Below, piece after piece: positions 7,283-14,703 of a DNA stretch of 64,000 nt. A model generated the notes under the pieces. That model was not told the origin of the DNA and ran no database searches. It saw only the letters and a list, made by a program, of their open reading frames with translations. The stretch comes from Prevotella sp. Lineage in GTDB: Bacteria; Bacteroidota; Bacteroidia; Bacteroidales; Bacteroidaceae. Every line of letters begins with the position of its first letter. The stretch's first letter is position 1. The stretch is taken from assembly GCA_016287755.1 (NCBI GenBank), contig JAEEWT010000007.1:1-64000 (forward strand). Direction: 5' to 3'. The position numbers were made by a program, and so were the translations under genes.

Positions 7283-8905
7283 CTATTCTTTCAACAACTG
7301 CTCCACCGTCACGTCTTCACGCACCTTGCCCTGTTTGTCGACAAACACCACAAAGGGTATGGCTGAAAAATTGAACTTCTGCTTCAGATAGCCCCATTCT
7401 GAGCGAGTGATATGGATGTGCTCGCCCTGGATGTTGTTGGGTTCCAGGAACGACTTACATTCCTCTGGTGTGTCATCAGTCACGTAGAGATACTTCACGG
7501 GCCTGTCCTTGTTCGCCTTTACCTCATCGCGCATGGCCAGCATACCTGCACGGCAGGGGCCGCACGACATCTCCCAGAAATCCACGTAGAGCACGTTACC
7601 TTTGTACGGTTCGATGATGCGTTGGAAGATGCTGTCGCCCTTAGTCAACGGCTTGTCTTCCGCCACCTTGATCTCGTTCTCCTTAATGAATTCACGAAAG
7701 GCCAGAACACCCTGTCGAATCAGTTCAGGATGAGAGACAAAGTTCATGGTGCAAGCAAAGTCATCAGCAATCACATCATACTGTCCCTTGTTCCATCGTG
7801 TGTCGCTGAAAAAGTCGAGCAACATCACCACCTGGACACTAAAGTCGTTAGGACTGATGTGCAGTTTTTCCTGTAGCAAATCCAATGTATATTTCCTGTT
7901 CTCGCGACGGAACACCTCCTGAACCTCTGCCATATGCTCAGCTTTCTTGGGGTCGTAATCAAAGGGGATGTAATTTAGCACTTGATATTTTGTAGGGCGG
8001 AAGACCTGAAACTGCATCCTGTTGAAGAAGCTCCAGTCGCCAGCGATCAACAGTAGCGGATTGTCAGTCAGGTATTTCTCACGTGGTGCCACAAAACTGA
8101 AGAACTGCTGCCAATAGTCATCTCGGGATATCGTGTTATCATTATCCAGCAGGTCCTCTGCCATCATAAAAGTGCCACAAATATTACTCATATACTCTCC
8201 AAGAATAAAGGTTCGCAAGATGTCGGAAGCCAAAGGCGAGCAGTCAGCCAGCTCCGGCAGTCCGTCGTTCATTTTCCTGACCAGCTCGTCCATCTCTGCC
8301 ACCTGTCTGTCCTTCCACATCATCAGCGAGTCAAGATTATTCTCTGCCTCACCACTCGGTCTGGAAGTCAGTTGGTATTTTTCCCACATCTGCTGAAACG
8401 TTCTGGAAACCTCCCCGCCAAGGCCTGTACCGTCAAACGTCACACCCTCTTGAAGCGATGGCTTTTTCATATCAAGAGTGATGTTAATGGTATCGCCCGG
8501 ACAGCCATAAGCCATTCCTAACGGATAGACGAGTAATGGCATAGGGTAAGGCACATAGACGTTGAGCGAGAAGGTGCCGTCGTCCTTGAACTCGATAAGA
8601 GACTCCTCCTCCTTGTCCACGATATAGTTGCGCACGACAACCGAAAAAGAACCATTTATCTTGTCGAGTACCTCCTGAGGAATCTTCTCCCCCTTCAATT
8701 CATCAGGTAATTCAAGGTGTCCCTGTATCACCACGTTGCCTCCATGCAGCCGATACTCACTGATCTCTGCACTGGGATAGTTCAGCAACTGAGGAACCTC
8801 TACTTTCTCTACTTTCTTTACTTTCTTCTTTGCCGCCATGCAAGTAGGTGCAATAAGCAGGGCGAGCAAGATGATCAAAGTGTTTTTCTTGTTCATTTGA
8901 TTCAT
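7283..8905 (-). CDS. TlpA-like thioredoxin-domain protein, 540 aa
   Basis: A signal peptide (MNKKNTLIILLALLIAPTCMA) leads into a long N-terminal region with a beta-sandwich-like start (YRLHGGNVVIQGHLELP), a middle helical region, and a C-terminal TlpA/thioredoxin domain from about residue 425. The redox motif is SCGPC, near residue 447, followed by the cis-Pro motif FSAIPFVVFVDKQG. The arrangement matches Bacteroidota periplasmic TlpA-family reductases with long N-terminal regions. It probably keeps exported proteins or metabolites in the right thiol state. The alternative start four codons downstream (8896) would also work. Confidence 0.8.
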   Translation of the reverse strand: MNQMNKKNTLIILLALLIAPTCMAAKKKVKKVEKVEVPQLLNYPSAEISEYRLHGGNVVIQGHLELPDELKGEKIPQEVLDKINGSFSVVVRNYIVDKEEESLIEFKDDGTFSLNVYVPYPMPLLVYPLGMAYGCPGDTINITLDMKKPSLQEGVTFDGTGLGGEVSRTFQQMWEKYQLTSRPSGEAENNLDSLMMWKDRQVAEMDELVRKMNDGLPELADCSPLASDILRTFILGEYMSNICGTFMMAEDLLDNDNTISRDDYWQQFFSFVAPREKYLTDNPLLLIAGDWSFFNRMQFQVFRPTKYQVLNYIPFDYDPKKAEHMAEVQEVFRRENRKYTLDLLQEKLHISPNDFSVQVVMLLDFFSDTRWNKGQYDVIADDFACTMNFVSHPELIRQGVLAFREFIKENEIKVAEDKPLTKGDSIFQRIIEPYKGNVLYVDFWEMSCGPCRAGMLAMRDEVKANKDRPVKYLYVTDDTPEECKSFLEPNNIQGEHIHITRSEWGYLKQKFNFSAIPFVVFVDKQGKVREDVTVEQLLKE

Positions 8906-9110
8906 TTTTTTATAGTGAATGTAAATAGAAACATACTCTCATAGTATCAATAAAACGACCCGCACATTTGAGCATCATAGAGAGGCTTGGAGGGTTCTAG
9001 TAGTGCAAAGGTAAGAATTATTTCCGAATCACCAAAATTTTGCTTTACCTTTTTGCTCTGCCCCTCGAAAACTCCTCATAACCGCGTGAGTTATAAGCCT
9101 AGTTAGTGGT

Positions 9111-9173
9111 AGTTATAAGGCTGATAAGTGGTAGAAACTAGGCTGATAAGTGGGTGAAACCAGCCTTATAACT
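9111..9173. repeat. 22-bp tandem repeat, two units, inside a 12-bp inverted repeat
   Basis: Units 9118-9139 and 9140-9161 both begin AGGCTGATAAGTGG and differ at three positions. They sit between agttataaggct (9111-9122, partly inside unit 1) and its exact reverse complement agccttataact (9162-9173). The same 22-bp unit recurs at 54793-54847. Confidence 0.9.
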
Positions 9174-9195
9174 TGGCGTTGGAAGGTTGATGTGA

Positions 9196-9322
9196 GGGGT
9201 GGTAGATGTGGCAGATGTGGCAGTAGTTTTATAAACTTTATAGAATAATATATATAAGTCTCGGGCGCGAAAATATATAATGTTTTAAAAACATCTGCCA
9301 CATCTGCCACATCTACCACCCC
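9196..9322. repeat. Palindromic element 1, arms of tandem 9-mers (GATGTGGCA type)
   Basis: The left arm 9196-9223 and right arm 9295-9322 are perfect reverse complements over 28 bp. Each contains a repeated 9-mer of the type GATGTGGCA. The 71-base spacer is A/T-rich and contains TCTCGGGCGCGAAAATATAT, the conserved core motif also found in elements 2 and 3. The left flank holds TTGGAAGG. Confidence 0.95.
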
Positions 9323-9337
9323 TTGGAAGGACAATTT

Positions 9338-9457
9338 AGGGAGGATAGGGAGGATAGGGAGGATGTTTTTAAAACAATATATATTATTTTTCTTTCTCTC
9401 GCGCCCGAAAATTTATAAAGTTTATAATTTTACCTCCCTATCCTCCCTATCCTCCCT
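9338..9457. repeat. Palindromic element 2, arms of tandem 9-mers (AGGGAGGAT)
   Basis: The left arm 9338-9362 and right arm 9433-9457 are perfect reverse complements over 25 bp, built from three AGGGAGGAT units (the last one partly in the arm). The spacer has the core TCTCGCGCCCGAAAATTTAT followed by AAAGTTTATAA. The left flank is TTGGAAGGACAAT. Arm sequence is unrelated to element 1. Confidence 0.95.
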
Positions 9458-9463
9458 GAAATA

Positions 9464-9649
9464 TCAGAAGAGGCGGATGTCAAATTTGGCTACCTTATTT
9501 TTTATAATCCTTTGAATATCATCATATTGCAGTTCTTCAACATAGTACTTATAATGACCATTGGTCTTTCTCACCGAATACCCCAGTTTATTCATTATCT
9601 TCCCTATTTTAACAGTTGATAACGGTTTTTTTTGCGTGACAGGAACCTG
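9464..9649 (-). pseudogene. Remnant of a VapE/DUF3874-like C-terminus
   Basis: An open frame without a usable start reads LSTVKIGKIMNKLGYSVRK (about 9563-9622) and ends VAKFDIRLF with a stop at 9464-9466. The STxKIGKIxxKLGY pattern followed by a basic/aromatic stretch resembles the winged-helix-like C-terminal end of DUF3874 (virulence-associated E-like) proteins, which belong to Bacteroidota mobile or VapE/primase-like genes. A TAG closes the frame at 9650-9652, so only about 60 codons survive. The fragment begins immediately after palindromic element 2, which suggests the rest was lost in the event that placed the repeats. The family call is by eye. Confidence 0.5.
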
Positions 9650-9677
9650 CTATTTTTCTCATTTATATCGTTTCAGA

Positions 9678-9709
9678 TTTGGATGGTATTGAAAAAAATC
9701 ATATCTTTG
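9678..9709 (+). promoter_or_regulatory. Bacteroidota promoter
   Basis: TTTG (9678-9681) and TATCTTTG (9702-9709) are separated by 20 bases, matching the -33/-7 consensus. It drives the winged-helix gene at 9786, leaving a leader of about 70 bases. Confidence 0.75.
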
Positions 9710-9785
9710 CAACATATAACTTAAAAACCATTATATAATCAAACTATTACAGATTCAAAGATCACATTATAAAATATTTGAAGGT

Positions 9786-9959
9786 ATGAAAGAACAAGTT
9801 TTACAGGCCATACGCGAGGCTGGTAAGCCCGTCTCGGCAGGTGAAGTGACAAAGGCTTTAGGAGCCGACAGAAAGGAAGTGGACAAGGCATTTGCCGAAC
9901 TGAAGAAAGAGGGTGCCATCATATCACCCGTACGCTGCAAATGGGCTCCGGCCAAGTAA
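9786..9959 (+). CDS. Small winged-helix DNA-binding protein, 57 aa
   Basis: The 57-residue frame starts MKEQVLQAIREAGKPVSAGE and continues EVTKALGADRKEVDKAFAEL, KKEGAIISPVRCKWAPAK. This is a complete winged helix: helix 1, a helix-turn-helix with the recognition helix around KEVDKAFAEL, and a short wing. It resembles small transcription regulator-like proteins common in Prevotella and Bacteroides, whose targets are unknown. It has its own promoter (9678-9709) and a strong terminator (9961-9992), so it is a single-gene unit. Confidence 0.85.
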   Translation: MKEQVLQAIREAGKPVSAGEVTKALGADRKEVDKAFAELKKEGAIISPVRCKWAPAK

Positions 9960-9960
9960 A

Positions 9961-9992
9961 AAACGAGGAGGACTATGTTCCTCCTCGTTTTG
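9961..9992 (+). terminator. Rho-independent terminator
   Basis: A 12-bp stem, aaacgaggagga / tcctcctcgttt, with a six-base loop starts directly after the winged-helix stop codon. A run of T follows the stem. Confidence 0.9.
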
Positions 9993-10046
9993 TAACCATA
10001 GGCCACTGAGGCCTTTTTTGAACACGCACTATGCGGATTCTCTATT

Positions 10047-13000
10047 TCACTTCCCGCAAGGCTTGATGGTAATCACCCTGTTATACGATTCCGGCTTTAC
10101 CCTGTATTCGTCGAGCACATAGACACAGGTGCAACCAACCCCCGTGGTGTTGTAGTCGAGGTTAAGGGTATAGCGGTCGGTCTGCGGCTGCAACTGATAG
10201 GTGAACTGACTCTTGGTGAGGTTGTCGGTGGTGAAGGGATAGGCGTTGAAGTTGAAGGGTTCGTTCATGGATATCTGTACGCCCCTGCCCTCCTTGTCTA
10301 ACAGCCGGACATATCGGTTATCGGTACGCAGCGCATGATCCTGCGGCAGGAGGTACGGCTCGTACATATCAGCAACCGTCTTGCTCCAAACGCCCACCTG
10401 ATAGCCCGTCTTACGGTCGGGATAGTTCTCTTCGGGTCCGCGACCATACCAGGTGATACAGTCGAAATCGTTCGCCACTGAGGTAGTGAAACCGATGCGG
10501 GGAAGCATCTCGGGCAGACGCCCCTGCGGACTGAGATGGTTATCGATCTTAACCGTACCGTCGTCGTAGAAATGATAGGTATAGTCGAGGGTGAATCCGC
10601 ACAGCTGCACACCCTGGATATACAGGTCGAGCGCTCCAAAGGATGAGGCACCTACCTGCACCAGCTGATTCACGGTAACGGTTGTCTCGCAGTCGTTGTG
10701 CGTTACTTCCACATGAGAAGGACGGATGCTGAGCTGGTTCACGCCTTTGGAATACCACAAGGTGGAAATCATGTTACCGTATCCTTCAGCATAGCCGCCG
10801 TTGACACGGTACGCATCCCATGAGTCGAACTCGTTGGCAGTGGGAGCACGCCAGAGGTTGAACGTGAGGGGCGCCATGAGTACGGGCTTGCCCTCGATCT
10901 CCACCTGCTCCAGGTTACCGGTTTCCTTACTGATGACATAGCAGAAACCCTTGCCCGAGATTGTGATCTGCTGGTCGTCCTGCTGCATACGCAGGTTCTG
11001 TGCAGACAGCTTCTCTTCAGGTGCAGGGAGGTTCCACGACGAGAGCTCCAGCTGATCCCATGCCACCTCATGACCTTTCTTTGCCCACACCTCATCGTTC
11101 TTCAACATGGAGGTAATGGTGACACGATACTCCTTTCCAGGCACAATAGAAGGTTTATGATAGGGAATCCTGATGATCTGTTTCTGGTTAGGCGCCGTGG
11201 AGAGCTGGATATCGCCCTCTTCCAACACCTGATTATCGGCCATCAGAGTCCAATGGGTGGCATATTGCGAGAGATCGGTGAAGAACAGTCGGTTGGTAAC
11301 CTCTGCCTCACCCGTCTCTGCATTGAGCAGACGGAAGCTGATGGGCTGTGTGGTCCACTTCATCTGTTTCATCTCAGGCTGCACCGTACGGTCGGGCCAG
11401 ATACAGCCATAGGTACGCATATTACCGCCAATGGTAAAGAAGGTGCCTTCGTCGCCATTACCGTCGAACGTGAGGTAGAGCACTGCATCGTCGGCTTTTC
11501 CTTCGCCATCGGCCAGACATTGGTTATAGATAGCCACATTGTCCATCTCGGCATCAGCCGTAAAGATGGTCTGGGGGTCCTGGGCATGATTACCGGCAAA
11601 CCTACCGATGTTGATGGGGTACGGGAAATTGCTGAGCATGCCGCGTTCGCCACCGCCTCCGCCTCTGGGACCACGACGGTTCATGGCAGGCTCTGCAGCA
11701 GTCTTCTCAGTGCCTTTCAGCTCACCGTCGATGTAGAGTTTCATTTCCTTGCTGTCCCAGGTGGCTGTTACATGATGCCACTTGCCTATCCAGTTGTCGG
11801 GCAGATCGACGTCGAGCGTGTGCTTCACACCCGAGTGCAGATAGAACTGCAGCTTGTCGTTCCCTTTCTGAACAACACCGAACTGGGTGTTTCCCTTGGT
11901 GATATAGGGGGCTCCCTCGTAGGTGCCGCTCAGCTTACCGGGTTTCACATCGAAACTGATGGTCAGGGCTTTTCCCGACAGTTCCACATTGCTGCTGCGG
12001 TACACTTCCACCCACTCGTCGTGTCCACTCAGGCGCAACACACCTTTTTCCACCTTGGCAGCACCCATGAGGTGTACGGGGGTGTTGAAAGGAGAACTGT
12101 CTTTCAAAGGACGGATATGCACGGTAAGACCAGGGTTGACGAAATCCCAGATTGCACCACCCATCAAACGGGGATGGCGACGAATGACAGACCAGTATTC
12201 ATCCAGTCCGCCACCTGCATTACCGGCCACAGAGAGGTATTCGTCCATGAACGACGGACGGGGGTCTTCGCTCTCGGGCACCATGGCGGTGTTCATCTCC
12301 AGTTCGTAAGGCGTTGGGTAGCGCGGACCGATGATTTCTTCGCCGGGATGGGCGTATGCATTACCACCGTACATGAAATAGCGTGTGGGATCGAGGCGTT
12401 TGCCTTCCTTCACCACCTCGGTGATGAGCGGACCTTCGCCGCTCTCGTTACCTGCACTCCAGAAGAGCACACAAGCATGATTGCGGTCGCGCAACACCAA
12501 CTTCTGTACACGCTCCAAATACATCTCGCGGAAACGCTGGTCGTTCGAGATAAATTCCGTGGCGTGCGCCTCGGTACCTGCCTCGTCGATGATGTACAGA
12601 CCATACTCGTCGGCCAGCTCCAGGTATTTGTTCACAGGAGGATAGTGCGAGGTTCGCACGGCGTTGAAGTTGTGCTGTTTCAGTATCTCCATATCCTTGC
12701 GGATGGTGGCTTCGTTCATGGTGTGCCCCAAATCGGGGTGCTGCATGTGCGTGTTGATGGCATTGATCTTGATGGGCTTACCGTTCAGGTAGAACACCTG
12801 ATGACGGATCTCGGTTTCCTTGAATCCCATCTTACTGCTTATCTGCTGCATGACCTGTCCTGACTGGTTCAACAGCTCCAACTTCAGCTGGTAGAGCACA
12901 GGCGTCTCGCAGGTCCACTTATCGGGGTTGGTGATGAGGGATGACATCTCCACGGTCTTCTTTCCCTTCCCTTCCATCGTGAAGGGGTCGGTGGTGAGCT

Positions 13001-13823
13001 GCTTCACCTGATTACCTTTCGCGTCGGTAAGCGTGGCACGCACGGCGTAGGAGCCCCGAGCGTCCTCGTATTTCTTCACATCGACAGCCACCTTGAGGGT
13101 AGCATCCTTGTATTGGTCGTCAAGATCGGTAGTTACATACCAGTCGAACAAGCGCGTCTTGGGTGTGGCATAGAGCGTCACATCATCGAAGATACCCGCC
13201 AGGCGCCAGTAGTCTTGTCCTTCGAGATAGTAGCCGTCGCTATATTTAAGTACACATACAGCCAAAAGGTTCTTTCCTGGTTGTACATAAGGAGTTACGT
13301 CGTATTCGGCAGGTTCCTGACCGCCTTCGTTATAACCCACCTGATGACCGTTCATCCATACGAAAGAGGCACTTTGTGTCTTCTCCATACGAAGGAATAT
13401 CTGCTGGCCCTTCCATGACGAGGGGATGGTGAAGGTCTTCCTATAAGCGCCAGTGGGGTTATACTCACGGGGCACAAAAGGAGGATTGGCCTTGAACGGA
13501 GCAGGCACATTGCGGAACTGTGCATCGCCATAACCTTCCATCTCCCAGTTGCTGGGCACAGGGATGTTGCGCCACTTGCCATCCTTGAAGTTCGTGGCAA
13601 AGAAGTTCTGCGGCACTTCCTCGGGGGTGTTGGCAAAGAAGAATCGCCAGTTACCGTTGAGCGAAAGCTGCTGACTGGCCTGATAATAGGCGTGTCCTTC
13701 CTCTTGGTTCTCTTCAAAGACGGAGGTGTTCTCGATGTAATCGTAAATGTGCTCAAGATACTGAGCATTGGCCTGCAACGAACAGGTTGCAAACAGACAA
13801 ATGATTAGTTTTTTAATAGTCAT
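10047..13823 (-). CDS. GH2 beta-galactosidase-like enzyme with inserted LamG domain
   Basis: This 1258-residue exported protein (signal peptide ending QANAQ) follows the LacZ layout: sugar-binding jelly roll with SLNGNWRFFFANTPEEVP, an immunoglobulin-like domain, a TIM barrel, and a C-terminal Bgal_small_N-like domain. The acid/base is Glu460 in SAGNESG and the probable nucleophile Glu528 in MDEYLSVAGN. Between the barrel and the C-terminal domains lies a concanavalin-like LamG_3 insert (about residues 575-775, KWHHVTATWDSKEMKLYIDG), including a glycine-rich loop RRGPRGGGGGERG. E. coli LacZ has 1024 residues, so the insert explains most of the extra length. It likely removes galactose from a plant or host glycan in the periplasm. 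The frame is open further upstream, but the signal peptide fixes the start at 13823, overlapping the HAD gene by 11 bases. Confidence 0.9.
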   Translation of the reverse strand: MTIKKLIICLFATCSLQANAQYLEHIYDYIENTSVFEENQEEGHAYYQASQQLSLNGNWRFFFANTPEEVPQNFFATNFKDGKWRNIPVPSNWEMEGYGDAQFRNVPAPFKANPPFVPREYNPTGAYRKTFTIPSSWKGQQIFLRMEKTQSASFVWMNGHQVGYNEGGQEPAEYDVTPYVQPGKNLLAVCVLKYSDGYYLEGQDYWRLAGIFDDVTLYATPKTRLFDWYVTTDLDDQYKDATLKVAVDVKKYEDARGSYAVRATLTDAKGNQVKQLTTDPFTMEGKGKKTVEMSSLITNPDKWTCETPVLYQLKLELLNQSGQVMQQISSKMGFKETEIRHQVFYLNGKPIKINAINTHMQHPDLGHTMNEATIRKDMEILKQHNFNAVRTSHYPPVNKYLELADEYGLYIIDEAGTEAHATEFISNDQRFREMYLERVQKLVLRDRNHACVLFWSAGNESGEGPLITEVVKEGKRLDPTRYFMYGGNAYAHPGEEIIGPRYPTPYELEMNTAMVPESEDPRPSFMDEYLSVAGNAGGGLDEYWSVIRRHPRLMGGAIWDFVNPGLTVHIRPLKDSSPFNTPVHLMGAAKVEKGVLRLSGHDEWVEVYRSSNVELSGKALTISFDVKPGKLSGTYEGAPYITKGNTQFGVVQKGNDKLQFYLHSGVKHTLDVDLPDNWIGKWHHVTATWDSKEMKLYIDGELKGTEKTAAEPAMNRRGPRGGGGGERGMLSNFPYPINIGRFAGNHAQDPQTIFTADAEMDNVAIYNQCLADGEGKADDAVLYLTFDGNGDEGTFFTIGGNMRTYGCIWPDRTVQPEMKQMKWTTQPISFRLLNAETGEAEVTNRLFFTDLSQYATHWTLMADNQVLEEGDIQLSTAPNQKQIIRIPYHKPSIVPGKEYRVTITSMLKNDEVWAKKGHEVAWDQLELSSWNLPAPEEKLSAQNLRMQQDDQQITISGKGFCYVISKETGNLEQVEIEGKPVLMAPLTFNLWRAPTANEFDSWDAYRVNGGYAEGYGNMISTLWYSKGVNQLSIRPSHVEVTHNDCETTVTVNQLVQVGASSFGALDLYIQGVQLCGFTLDYTYHFYDDGTVKIDNHLSPQGRLPEMLPRIGFTTSVANDFDCITWYGRGPEENYPDRKTGYQVGVWSKTVADMYEPYLLPQDHALRTDNRYVRLLDKEGRGVQISMNEPFNFNAYPFTTDNLTKSQFTYQLQPQTDRYTLNLDYNTTGVGCTCVYVLDEYRVKPESYNRVITIKPCGK

Positions 13824-14484
13824 ATGATTGTGTAAAATGAATGATATCCAACAGTTGTTCCATATGGTCAATGATATGGTCTGCCCCAGCCTGCTCCAGT
13901 TCTTCTTTGCTTCCGTTACCCCATGACACGCCACAGGTTTTTGCACCGGCATTGACTCCCATGAGGATATCTACTGCCATGTCGCCTACGACAAGTGTCT
14001 CGCTGGCAGGGAAATGCATGGCATCGAGCGTTTGCAGAACAGGCTCCGGCTTTGGCTTCGCCTCTTTCACATCATCGGCCCCGATGAGGTAAGAGATACA
14101 ATCGGCTATACCCATATTGTGCGTCAGCTCAACAAGGGAAACATGTGAACGGGAAGAAGCAATGGTAAGCACAAAACCTTGTTGTTTCAAGGTTTTGAGT
14201 GTTTGGATGACTCCAGGAAAAGGCTGCGGGGTCATCGACTGAAGGTTTGCGGCGAAGATACGGCGGTAAGTATCAGCACATCGTTGTACCTCTTCTTTCT
14301 GCAAATGAGGAAACAGCGTCTCAAAGCAGACAGTGAGCGGCAGACCGATCGTGCTAGCACACTCTTCCTCTGCCCGATACGGCAGCTGCATCTCGTTGAT
14401 CGTCATCTGCATGGTCGTGACGATATTCCGTCGGGTATCGCCCAGCGTTCCGTCAAAGTCGAATATGATTAGTCCTTTTTTCAT
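13813..14484 (-). CDS. HAD-superfamily phosphatase (phosphoglycolate phosphatase-like)
   Basis: This 223-residue protein has the HAD motifs in order: FDFDGTLGDT at residues 6-15 (nucleophile Asp7 or Asp9 region), ASSRSH (motif II), a Lys in KEAKPKPEP, and GDMAVDILMGVNAG (motif IV). A helical cap lies between motifs I and II. It is a cytosolic phosphatase acting on small phosphorylated metabolites, with the substrate unknown. Its end overlaps the GH2 start by 11 bases, so the two are translated from one message. The start at 14484 follows two direct copies of a promoter (14495-14606); the frame is open further upstream but contains the promoter. Confidence 0.85.
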   Translation of the reverse strand: MKKGLIIFDFDGTLGDTRRNIVTTMQMTINEMQLPYRAEEECASTIGLPLTVCFETLFPHLQKEEVQRCADTYRRIFAANLQSMTPQPFPGVIQTLKTLKQQGFVLTIASSRSHVSLVELTHNMGIADCISYLIGADDVKEAKPKPEPVLQTLDAMHFPASETLVVGDMAVDILMGVNAGAKTCGVSWGNGSKEELEQAGADHIIDHMEQLLDIIHFTQSYDY

Positions 14485-14494
14485 TATATGGTTG

Positions 14495-14606
14495 CAAAGG
14501 TACGAATAAGCGAGAGAAATACCAAATTTATTTGAGTATTTGCGAGCGAGAGTACTTTCGACGTAGTCAAAGGTACGAATAAGCGAGAGAAATACCAAAT
14601 TTATTT
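14495..14606 (-). promoter_or_regulatory. Duplicated promoter, two direct 39-bp copies
   Basis: Positions 14495-14533 and 14568-14606 are identical over 39 bp. Read on the minus strand, each holds a -33 TTTG and a -7 TACCTTTG separated by 20 bases, with the spacer ending CTCGCTTATTCG. Between the copies is a segment related to the repeats near 44665-44700 and 56757-56815. Both copies point at the HAD-GH2 operon. Confidence 0.85.
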
Positions 14607-14703
14607 TGATATAGACTCAATATTTGTTAATATTGTTGGTAAAGTTAGCAACAGTGCTTTTTTTTCCGTATCTTTGTCGTTGAATTGAAGAATTACTAAA
14701 ATA

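Larger units (their letters stand above)
8906..9463. other. Gene-free island of nested repeats
   Basis: No gene is supported here. From left to right it holds a leader of the TlpA-like gene, a 22-bp tandem repeat flanked by short inverted repeats (9111-9173), and two palindromes with 9-mer arms and related cores (9196-9322 and 9338-9457). The 15 bases between the palindromes (ttggaaggacaattt) recur in front of the third palindrome near 55010. Frames called here, such as 9113-9334 on the minus strand, are by-products of the repeats. Confidence 0.8.

Noticed and set aside
9113..9334. 73-codon minus-strand frame, and similar at 54906-55091
   Set aside because: Both are translations of the palindromes and 22-bp repeats and change with the arm units.
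8906..9785. Intact insertion sequence or prophage
   Set aside because: No transposase, integrase or phage structural gene can be read; only repeats and one gene fragment are present.
11070..12863. 597-codon plus-strand frame
   Set aside because: It is antisense to the GH2 gene, has no recognisable domain, and its composition mirrors the real gene.
13824..13952. N-terminal extension of the GH2 gene
   Set aside because: A clear signal peptide begins at 13823, and the extension lies inside the HAD gene.
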